From: an uncultured Ruminococcus sp.
Lineage (GTDB): Bacteria > Bacillota > Clostridia > Lachnospirales > Lachnospiraceae
Length of the DNA stretch: 64,000 bases
Direction: 5' to 3'
Assembly (NCBI GenBank): GCA_900066355.1
Contig: FMEL01000011.1
Location: forward strand, 1 to 64,000
Shown: one piece after another, positions 35,016-43,600 of the stretch
How the letters are laid out: every line of letters begins with the position of its first letter
Position numbering within the stretch: the stretch's first letter is position 1
Notes under the pieces: generated by a model
Told to the model about the DNA's origin: nothing
Seen by the model: the letters and a program-made list of their open reading frames with translations, nothing else
Database searches by the model: none
Translations under genes and position numbers: made by a program

Positions 35016-36389
35016 ATGAAAAAGAGAAAACTTATAATTCTTGCCATCACGATAATTGCTGCGGCGTTATTGTTGGAAGGATTTATTCTAAAGTATGTTA
35101 ATGACAAAAACTCAGACCGGACGTCAAAAGTACTTCTGGATCGTGTTATCACCGTACTCGATAAAAATGATGCGAGTGAAGAAGCGCTTATCAAATCGCT
35201 GAAAGACGATTATATAGTAAGAGCTAAGGCGGTTTCTTATATTATCGATGCAAAACCAGAGGTAGAATATGATGTCGACGAGTTACAGAAGATTGCGGCG
35301 TTGATATCTGTGGATGAGATACATTTGTTTGACACAAAAGGTTATATTTACAGCGGTTCGGTGCCAAAATATTTTGGTTATAGCTTTGATTCCGGAGAGC
35401 AGATGGCATATTTTAAACCAATGCTTAAGGATAAGAAGCTTACCATGTGCCAGGACGTTACGCCGAATACCTCCGAGGCTAAAGAAATGATGTATGCGAT
35501 CACCTGGAATGAAGCGGGAAACAAAATGATCCAGGTCGGCATTGAGCCGAAACGCCTTCTTAACGAGGCCAAGCAGAATGAGGTTTCTAATGTAGTTGCG
35601 AATATGCCGGTTTACAAGGGAATGGAGATTCTGGTTGCGGATGCAGATACAAAGATCGTAGCCGGAGCTACAGACAGCAGCAAAATAGGACAGGAAATTG
35701 ACAGCATTGATATGCGGAAGTATCGGTGCGTGGAGAAACAGAACGGGGCATATATTGTTGCTGTAATGGTAGAGGATTCTTATTATCTGCAGGGAAGTCT
35801 TTTTGCTATTCTTATAGTTGGAATATATCTGACTCTGGCTTCGTGCTGTATGGTATATATGCTGTCGAAGGTCATGCAAGAGAAGTACGAAAAGGAGAAA
35901 TTCCGTTATACGTCGAATACGGACGAACTTACCCGATGTTACAACAGACGTGCGTATGAGGAGGACATAAACAAGCTCGACCTTACTAAGGAGTGGGTGT
36001 ATGTTTCTATGGATATTAATGGACTCAAGAACGCTAATGATTCCTTCGGACATGCGGCAGGTGATGAGCTTATACGGGCCGCTGCGGATTGTATGAAGAA
36101 CAGTTTCAGTGAACATGGCAAGGTATACAGAGTGGGCGGTGACGAGTTCGTTGTCATCATTACAAAAGATATACCGCAGTTTGAAAACCTTCTGAGAGCA
36201 TTTGAGCAGAGAGTGGCAAGCTGGCATGGAGAATTTGTCGAGTCGATGGCGGTTTCGTACGGATATGTCTTCAGTTCGGAGCGCAAGTGGAACAGCATAT
36301 TTGATATTTCAAAAGCTTCAGATGAAAGAATGTACGAGAGTAAGAAGCAATACTACACCAGAAGTGGAATGGACAGAAGCAGACAGTAA
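35016..36389 (+). CDS. Membrane-bound diguanylate cyclase (GGDEF)
   Basis: 457 residues: N-terminal membrane helix (about 4-23), extracytoplasmic sensor region to about 260, second helix (SLFAILIVGIYLTLASC, about 265-285), then a GGDEF domain with intact active site RVGGDEFVVI and the preceding MDINGLKNANDSFGHAAGDE. It makes cyclic di-GMP in response to an external signal. The RxxD inhibitory site is not present before the motif. It may be co-transcribed with the flavoprotein gene. Confidence 0.93.
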   Translation: MKKRKLIILAITIIAAALLLEGFILKYVNDKNSDRTSKVLLDRVITVLDKNDASEEALIKSLKDDYIVRAKAVSYIIDAKPEVEYDVDELQKIAALISVDEIHLFDTKGYIYSGSVPKYFGYSFDSGEQMAYFKPMLKDKKLTMCQDVTPNTSEAKEMMYAITWNEAGNKMIQVGIEPKRLLNEAKQNEVSNVVANMPVYKGMEILVADADTKIVAGATDSSKIGQEIDSIDMRKYRCVEKQNGAYIVAVMVEDSYYLQGSLFAILIVGIYLTLASCCMVYMLSKVMQEKYEKEKFRYTSNTDELTRCYNRRAYEEDINKLDLTKEWVYVSMDINGLKNANDSFGHAAGDELIRAAADCMKNSFSEHGKVYRVGGDEFVVIITKDIPQFENLLRAFEQRVASWHGEFVESMAVSYGYVFSSERKWNSIFDISKASDERMYESKKQYYTRSGMDRSRQ

Positions 36390-36395
36390 AATCAG

Positions 36396-36432
36396 AGAAA
36401 TCGAGTGGAGAAATCCATTCGGTTTCTTTTTT
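36396..36432 (+). terminator. Rho-independent terminator after the GGDEF gene
   Basis: AGAAATCGAGTGG (36396-36408) pairs with CCATTCGGTTTCT (36415-36427), with G-U pairs, then T-tract. Confidence 0.85.
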
Positions 36433-36440
36433 CTACCACC

Positions 36441-36473
36441 GGGGACGGTAAAAAAGCCAAAAACACCGTCCCC
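36441..36473. repeat. GGGGACGGT palindromic repeat
   Basis: GGGGACGGT (36441-36449) and ACCGTCCCC (36465-36473) form a perfect 9-bp GC stem around an A-rich 15-base loop, out of character with its AT-rich surroundings. Probably one copy of a dispersed REP-like family. Confidence 0.6.
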
Positions 36474-36828
36474 ATATTACTATTACAGTTTCTGAAATAG
36501 AAAAAGAGCCTTCATTTCGTAAGATACGAAGACTCTTTGCCACTGCCATTGGCGGTACTTTATAAGGTGCCACTAATAGAGAGTAATTTTTTGAATGTAA
36601 ACGGATTATTCTGCGTAAGGCGCAGGATACTGTCAGAAGTGCTAGTGTAAATATTTGAGCGTTCACGTATAATATAGATGAAAAAATCATCTCATAAAAT
36701 TAAATCAAAAAAGAGTCCGGGGAGAACATTAAAGAGGACAAGGTATGGGATTTATTTGATAGGAAAATCAGTGATATCTGCGGAGAAAAACAGGCCAGAA
36801 CATGTCTGACAAGAAGGGAGATGAGAGT
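36474..36828. other. Gene-free leader of the secreted-protein cluster
   Basis: Holds an imperfect hairpin near 36502-36538 (AAAGAG with CTCTTT outer arms) and a TATAAT at 36668-36673. No convincing gene on either strand. Confidence 0.5.
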
Positions 36829-37716
36829 ATGAAAAAATATTTGGCTTCTGTATGTGTTTGTGCGGTACTGTTTTCTGTTGGTATTCATGGTGGAGGTATG
36901 AGAGAAGTATCTGCTAAAGCGTCTGGGTCAGATGAGAATCTGGCAATTCTGCAGGACATTATCAGAGAAAATGAATGTCAGGCCGGAATGGCATTTCTGG
37001 GATATACCTATGAAGGTGCAGAGACAGCAGAGATACTTGAATATACCAGACAGGGAGAAGTGGCAGCCGCTTATCCTTTTTTACAGAATGGAACGGTGGT
37101 TGATGCAGGGGGATATGAAATTTATGCCATTGTCCCGGGGGATGATTGCAGGGTCAGTGTTTATCCGGCTCATCCTACGGAAGAAGGGGAATATCTGGAT
37201 GATCTGAACGCCCCATACTATATGGGACAGGAGAATGAAATCATTATCCTGCGCTGCAATGTGAGTGAAATTCATTCCAATGTGATGGTTTCGGTACAGA
37301 AGCAGAATATGAGTGTGCAATACCATCCTATGGTGTCGTTAAAGGATGGACATCTTGCAGCAGAAACTCACTGCTATGACTTCTCCATATATTATAATTG
37401 GGATGAGTATGATCCAGGGTATGATTCGGAACTGGACATCAGGATTGCCAGAGAACAGCTTTCAGAAACAGATGAAGTCAGTTATTACCTTGGCCTTGGT
37501 ATGTCTCTGTGGTATACAGGTACTGAGGAGTACATTGAAGGAAGAAATTGTCCGGTATTTGTTCTGGGAACGGATCATGAGGATTATTTTACAAAAGAAC
37601 ATTATTATGCAGTAGGAGACAATGTGGTTTATTATTATGATCCGTCAGGTGATGCATGGCTTCTGTATGCTTTTATCCCTGGGAGCCATTGGTGCATCGG
37701 AGAAGTATATAGGTGA
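36829..37716 (+). CDS. Secreted protein of unknown function
   Basis: 295 residues from an ATG eight bases after GGGAG. The signal peptide (KKYLASVCVCAVLFSVGIHG) probably ends near VSAKA. The mature part is acidic and rich in aromatic residues, with no recognised domain. Its last ~22 codons overlap the next gene in another frame, so either the two are coupled or a rearrangement shortened this one. First of four genes that encode surface or membrane proteins. Confidence 0.65.
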   Translation: MKKYLASVCVCAVLFSVGIHGGGMREVSAKASGSDENLAILQDIIRENECQAGMAFLGYTYEGAETAEILEYTRQGEVAAAYPFLQNGTVVDAGGYEIYAIVPGDDCRVSVYPAHPTEEGEYLDDLNAPYYMGQENEIIILRCNVSEIHSNVMVSVQKQNMSVQYHPMVSLKDGHLAAETHCYDFSIYYNWDEYDPGYDSELDIRIAREQLSETDEVSYYLGLGMSLWYTGTEEYIEGRNCPVFVLGTDHEDYFTKEHYYAVGDNVVYYYDPSGDAWLLYAFIPGSHWCIGEVYR

Positions 37717-38113
37717 AGGTCGCTGGGGAATGGCAGCAACAGAGATTCTGCTCTGTTTATTGTTTCTGTATCCGACTTTCCGGGGAATCCAGAAAGCATT
37801 GAGGATGAAAAAGGCCAGGGAAATTGCCTGCTGGTTTGAATCTTATGCCCAGAATACGGTCTCATTTGAAAAACTTGAGCAGGAGATGGGAAAAGGTGCA
37901 GTAAAAAAACTTGAAAAATTTATTGCCAGGGGATATATCCGGAATATCCAGATAGACAGAGAAGGAAATTATATTATGATTACTGCACCAAACAGACGTG
38001 TAAATGAAAAGATTTATATCACAGTTACCTGTACCAGTTGTGGTGCAAAGAACCAGGTAATAAAAGGACGTCTGAGCAATTGTGAATATTGCGGACAGAG
38101 TCTTAACTCATAA
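37652..38113 (+). CDS. Membrane protein with winged-helix-like and zinc-ribbon tail
   Basis: About 153 residues if started at the ATG at 37652, inside the preceding gene. One or two membrane segments (GFCMLLSLGAIGAS; EILLCLLFLYP) lead to a cytoplasmic part resembling a PCI/winged-helix segment (FEKLEQEMGKGAVKKLEKFI). It ends in a zinc ribbon CTSCGAKN ... CEYCGQS. The N-terminus looks short for such proteins, so an upstream membrane part may have been lost. Function unknown. Confidence 0.6.
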   Translation: MHGFCMLLSLGAIGASEKYIGEGRWGMAATEILLCLLFLYPTFRGIQKALRMKKAREIACWFESYAQNTVSFEKLEQEMGKGAVKKLEKFIARGYIRNIQIDREGNYIMITAPNRRVNEKIYITVTCTSCGAKNQVIKGRLSNCEYCGQSLNS

Positions 38114-38147
38114 TAAAAGCGCTGTGAGTGAGAGGAGGAAAAAGGGT

Positions 38148-39884
38148 ATGAAAAGTTTAAAAAAAGTGATGCTTCCGATGGTATTTTTGTGTGTTTGTCT
38201 TTTATGTGCATGTGGTGAGAAAAAGCCTGAAGAAGCAGCGCCCACAGCAACTCCTGCACCTACGGCAACACCAACACCACTGCCGGAGTATAAAGAATAT
38301 GATTATGCGGAGGGGAAATTTACGGTTACTCTTCCCTATGAAGCGGAAGAACCGACAGAAAAAGATCAGTATCTGGACTTTGCAGATCCGGACGGGAAAT
38401 GGACAATGACACTTGCACCTATAACAGCCGGACAGCTTTCAAATCGCATTACGGAGCTTGAATATGCACAGAGCAACCGTGAAGGAGGAGCAAAGCAGGT
38501 AAAAAAAGAAGAAACCACCATCAGTGGGATGAATGCAATTGTATTCAGCTCTAATCTGGATGAAGCTAAAAACGGACCAGATCAGACAGCAGTATATCTG
38601 GGAAGCGGAGAATATGCTGCAATTCTGAAATATGAGGATCATTATGTGGGAAACTGGGACGGTCTGAAGATTGAAGTAAAAACAACAGAGCGTTTTGATG
38701 ATATCTATACTGTGATGGAAGATAAGCTGATACAGACGGTGTTGAAGGGAATAAAATTCCAGGAAGGAATTGAGTATGAAGAGGTAACTGCCAAAGGAAT
38801 TTCCGTGAAACTGCCAACCCGGTGGCAGGGAAAAGAATATGCAGAGTTCTTTGTGAATGGAAAGATTCACTGTGCTTATGATGGTAACCTGAATATTCAG
38901 ATCATTCACTTTCCGGATGCAAAGAAAATTGCAGAAAATAAGGCAGACGGAGAAATAAAAGAAACAGATGTGGGAGAAAGCCATTACTATGTGGCATGCC
39001 GCAGGGAGGAAGGGGCCATTACCCTTTACAGAGATCTGACAGATCAGTATATTTTAAGCATACAGGTGAGTATTCCTGATTGTCCGGAAGAAGAACTCTG
39101 GAAATTCCTGGACAGAGAAGAGATGAAAACATTGCTGGAAAGTCTGGAGATTGACCTGAAACAGATTGAAGAAGAACAGCAGGATAATGGTGGCTATGAG
39201 AAAAATGGCTATGAGGAGCTGAGTGGTTATACAGGAGAAGGAACGGAGCTTGTTCTGCCTTCCAGCATTGAAGACACAGTAATGAGTGGTGTTGCTTCGC
39301 TGGCATTTAAGGATAATACAAAGATTACTTCTGTTGAAGTTCCGGAAGGAATGCGCTATATTGACGTTTCAGCATTCGAGGGCTGCACCGGTCTGAAAAA
39401 AATAACACTTCCGGATTCGCTGACCTGGATCGGGGACTATGCTTTCTCAGGATGTACCAGTCTGGAAACGGTGGTTTTCGGTAATCAGGGAGTAGAAATT
39501 GCAGGATCTGCATTCAGAGATTGTACAGCCCTGAGAGATGTGGAGCTGCCTGCCAGTGAAAATTATCTTTGGGATTCTGCTTTCTGTGGGGCAGGAGCCG
39601 GGGGATACATACATATAGGAGATGGTTCAACAGTAAAAGGTTGTTGCTTCATGGACTCCGGATTTGAAGAAGCTGTCTTTGGAAAGGAATGTATTTTTGA
39701 AGGATTCGGAACCTTTTCCGGATCAAAAATCAAAAAGATCACATTGGGTGAAGGAATAACGGAATTACCGTCAACATTTGCTTCTTTCTGTGATAATCTG
39801 GAACAGGTAGATATGCCGGAAAGTCTGACGAAAATACCGGATGACTGTTTTTCGGCAAGTCCAAAGATGGAAAAAGAACAGTAG
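38148..39884 (+). CDS. Lipoprotein with BspA-type leucine-rich repeats
   Basis: 578 residues from the ATG at 38148 (GAGGAGGAAAAAGGG upstream). The lipobox is CLLCAC-G (cysteine about residue 20), followed by a Thr/Pro/Ala linker (TPAPTATPTPLP). The middle (about 60-360) is an uncharacterised beta-rich region, and the end carries five to six BspA-type repeats of the form F.GC..L..I.LP..L..IG..AF. The last repeat is cut (CFSASPKMEKEQ), so the C-terminus may be slightly truncated. Probably a surface adhesin or binding protein. Confidence 0.85.
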   Translation: MKSLKKVMLPMVFLCVCLLCACGEKKPEEAAPTATPAPTATPTPLPEYKEYDYAEGKFTVTLPYEAEEPTEKDQYLDFADPDGKWTMTLAPITAGQLSNRITELEYAQSNREGGAKQVKKEETTISGMNAIVFSSNLDEAKNGPDQTAVYLGSGEYAAILKYEDHYVGNWDGLKIEVKTTERFDDIYTVMEDKLIQTVLKGIKFQEGIEYEEVTAKGISVKLPTRWQGKEYAEFFVNGKIHCAYDGNLNIQIIHFPDAKKIAENKADGEIKETDVGESHYYVACRREEGAITLYRDLTDQYILSIQVSIPDCPEEELWKFLDREEMKTLLESLEIDLKQIEEEQQDNGGYEKNGYEELSGYTGEGTELVLPSSIEDTVMSGVASLAFKDNTKITSVEVPEGMRYIDVSAFEGCTGLKKITLPDSLTWIGDYAFSGCTSLETVVFGNQGVEIAGSAFRDCTALRDVELPASENYLWDSAFCGAGAGGYIHIGDGSTVKGCCFMDSGFEEAVFGKECIFEGFGTFSGSKIKKITLGEGITELPSTFASFCDNLEQVDMPESLTKIPDDCFSASPKMEKEQ

Positions 39885-39921
39885 ATCTGTCAGATGTGTT
39901 CAATCAAAAAGGGAAGAACAT

Positions 39922-40383
39922 ATGGAAAAAGTATCAAAAGCTACATCATTCTCAACAATACTGATCGGGATATATATGGTGATTCTCTCATGTTTGGAAA
40001 TCGGGGCGATATTATTTTGCAAGATAGCAGGAGATGCCACTATGACAGGGGTTAATATAACTGCAATGACCGGCGGAAGCGATGACTACATAAGTGGATA
40101 TTTGATCGTTCCACGCATTTTGGGAACCGTATTCAGTGGCATGGCTGAAATAACTGTTTTATTATTGGCAGCAGTGCTGTTTATAGTATTGCTCATTTTT
40201 CTGACAGTACTGATCATATCCTGTATATTGATAAAAAAAAGAAAACTGAAAGCAGATGCGTGGATGAAAATAATCGTATTTTCAATCTTTACCTGTGTGG
40301 CTGCATTTCTCATTCAGAGTTCAGTAATTGCAGTGATGATGGCAGTACCTGTAGTGTTTGGGGCATACGTACTTGCAAAATAG
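39922..40383 (+). CDS. Four-helix membrane protein, unknown function
   Basis: 153 residues from the ATG at 39922 with AAAAAGGGAAG upstream. Four hydrophobic segments (ILIGIYMVILSCLEIGAI; VFSGMAEITVLLLAAVLF; IFLTVLIISCIL; IIVFSIFTCVAAFLI). No conserved polar motif seen. Follows the LRR lipoprotein by 37 bp, probably the same transcript. Confidence 0.65.
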   Translation: MEKVSKATSFSTILIGIYMVILSCLEIGAILFCKIAGDATMTGVNITAMTGGSDDYISGYLIVPRILGTVFSGMAEITVLLLAAVLFIVLLIFLTVLIISCILIKKRKLKADAWMKIIVFSIFTCVAAFLIQSSVIAVMMAVPVVFGAYVLAK

Positions 40384-40397
40384 TTAAATAATGATTC

Positions 40398-40440
40398 AAG
40401 GGAACTTTGTGCTGAAAAGCATGGAGTTCCTTTTTCTTTT
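40398..40440 (+). terminator. Rho-independent terminator
   Basis: AAGGGAACTTTGTGCT pairs with AGCATGGAGTTCCTTT, interrupted by a small internal loop, with a GAAA loop and T-rich tail. Confidence 0.85.
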
Positions 40441-40609
40441 GCAGGAAAAACTATAGGGGATGATAGTTTGCCTAATAGAAAAGTGCATAAAAAGCAACAC
40501 TGTAATTTGTATAAAAAGTAGAATCCGGTTTCTATGCAGGCAGGTAATTAGATATTTCCTTATTTTGTGATACTATAAGAAACATTATACACATTATAAG
40601 GAGAAGTCT

Positions 40610-43600
40610 ATGAAAAAACGAATAATATCTATGCTCTTGGCTGGTATGATGGTTTTAAACAGTGCTGTTGTTTATGCAGACGCTGATATGACAGGTGATT
40701 ACACGACATATGTAGAAGAAACAGAAAGTGGCAGTGAAGATGAAGTGGCTGTTCAGAGTGAAGCTGCCGAAGTAAATGCATCTGCAGATGACAATGCAAA
40801 CATCAGTGTGAATGAAGCCTCAGAAGCAGAGAATGATGAAGTCGCATTCACAGACGGGGATACAGATGAAGTAGAGATTACGGAAGAAAATCCGACAGAT
40901 GTATCTTCACAGGATGAAACAGATGAGAATGCGGAAATAGAATTTACAGAAGCAGAGGATATTTTCTCAGAAAATGAAGTGGCAGTGCAGACGGGAGAGA
41001 CGATCACAGCCAGTGGTACGCTTGCCACAGGTGTAAACTGGTCGCTTTCAGATGCCGGAAATCTGCAGTTTAGCGGTTCAGGCGCAATTGAGAAGGACAA
41101 TGGTCAGGATAACTATCCGTGGGATATGACACAGGTCTTTACTGTAACGATTCAGAGCGGTATCACAGAAATCGGAAGCGGAGCTTTTGCAGATGGGACG
41201 AAACTTACGAAAGTTTTCATCAGTGCGGACACTTTGCGGACAGTCAGTGCAGATGCGTTTCAAAATTGTTCAAAGGCTGAGACAGATCTTTATTATTCTG
41301 GAAATGCGCCGACAGTAATTCCTGCATTTACCGGGACTGCGAAAGTAAGTGTTTATTATAAAGAAGCAGATGTTACATGGACAGATGCATTCAGAGCAGC
41401 TTATACAGATGTAACATGGGAACCTTGCTGTACAATAAATGGAATAACGGCAAATACGAACCATAGTTATGTGCGTACAAATAATGAAATGCAGATCCAG
41501 ACGGATGGCAAGAATTATCCGACCAAGGACAATACCGCATATTATGATGCAACCTGTTCTGTGTGTGGCAATGTCGGCAAAGATTATAATAATTGTATCA
41601 ACTGTATTGACACGACAGATCTTCAGTCAGATCATCCGTACAATACAGAGACATCGACAGACTGGACGGTATCCATGGAAGGTGCAGAAGAAATCATCCT
41701 GACTTTTGATGCGAAAACGAAGTTTGAAACAAACTATGATGACTTTTTCTATATTTATAAAGAAGATGGAGAACTGTATCAGAAGTTTATCAATGATCAA
41801 CTTGCAGGAAAGACCGTGATTGTACCGGGAAGTTCCGCGACATTGAAACTGACAACAGACTACAGTACAGATGACTGGGGATTTGCAGTTACCAAGGCTT
41901 ATGGAACGACGCATAAATGGAATAATGTGGTAACAAAACCGGCAGAGCGTGATCAGACCGGTACTTTAACAAAGACCTGCCAGAAATGCGGTGAGGTAAT
42001 TGAAGAAGTGATTCCGGCACCATATATTGTCTGTGGCGATGATGACAATATTTTCTGGGGAATCACACCGGATGGAGTATTGGAGATTGCACCAAATACG
42101 GACGCGGATGTAAGTATGAAAGGTTATGGAACCAGGTATGAGGGAAGCAATTATGGAATAACAACAGCACCGTGGGGAGAATACAGACCATACTTTAAAG
42201 GGGTAAAAATTAAAAAGGGAATTACAGATATAGGAACATGTGTTTTTTCCGGATTGAGCAATCTGAAATGGGCAGAGCTTGATGATGGCATTAAAACGAT
42301 AGGTCAGAGTGCATTTTCTGATTGCAAAGTATTAGAAAAAGTAAAATTACCTGCTAATTTAGCTACAATAGAATCATATGTATTTAGTGGCTGCAAAACA
42401 TTAGAGAAAATAGAACTGCCTGAAAAATTGACTTATATAGGAAATGGAGCATTTTCGGACACAGGTCTGAGAAGCATCCGGATTCCTGCAAGTTTAAAAA
42501 GGTGTGACAAATACGCTTTTGGGTCAAACAGTACTGTAAATGCAGTATATATTGAAGATCTGACCAGTTGGCTTAGTATGGAAGAAGGTCCTAATTTCTT
42601 TTCAAGTGAGGATATTGAGCTGTCCAGTAAGAGTCCGACAATCAAATATTATGTAGATGGCGAATTGCTGGAGCGTTTGGTAATTCCGGACGAGGTTACC
42701 AGTATCAGAGATTACGCGTTTAACTGTGGTAAAGAAATCAGGGAAATTGTTTTTCATGAAAATGTGAAAACTATAGGAAGAAGTGCATTTCTGGGATGTG
42801 AAAATCTTGAATTAACAAGAGACAAGCTTCCAAATTATCTTCAGACGATAGGTGCGTATGCTTTTGCAAAATGTAAAAAAATATCGAAGGTCGGAATCCC
42901 TTCTAGTGTTACTGAGATTGGAGAAGCTGCATTTGCAATGTGCAGTGGAATGACACAGTGTATATTTGCACAGGAGATACAGATAGAAAAAATTTCCAGA
43001 AAGCTGTTTCAGGGTTGTACAAGTTTAGAGAAAACCACAATACCTGCTGGGGTAACGATTATAGAAGGATATGCATTTCAAAATTGTAAGAAATTAGATA
43101 GGATTACAATACCTGCAACGGTAATTAGTATATTATCGGAAGCATTCTATAGTTGTACAAATTTAGAAGCAGTAGAATTTGAGAAGGACAGCAAGCTTAA
43201 GAATATTGAAGATTATGTATTTGCATACTGTGATTCACTTAAGAGCATCCAGATACCGGCAAATGTAATAACAATAAAATTAGCAGCATTTTGTGGAAGT
43301 GTTGATGAACTCGTATTTTTAGGAGATTTTGGAAATTTCAATTCTATGCTGGAAATGGATTTTCACGGGCCAAGAAAAATTACCTACTATGCCTGCAATG
43401 ATACATGGAATTCCTCTGAGGCACAGAATTTCCTGAGTAACAGTTCCTATAATATCACTCCGAATCCAATTCACATGTCCGAAGACTACACGGTGATCAC
43501 TCCGGCAACCTGTACCACAGACGGGGAGAAATCTTTCACCTGTGACAAGTGTGGACAGGCTTCTACAGGTGTGATTCCGGCTACGGGACATAAGCTGACA

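Noticed and set aside
36433..36690. 85-codon minus-strand frame in the gap after the GGDEF gene
   Set aside because: Runs through a terminator region and a palindromic repeat, has no ribosome site and no recognised motif.
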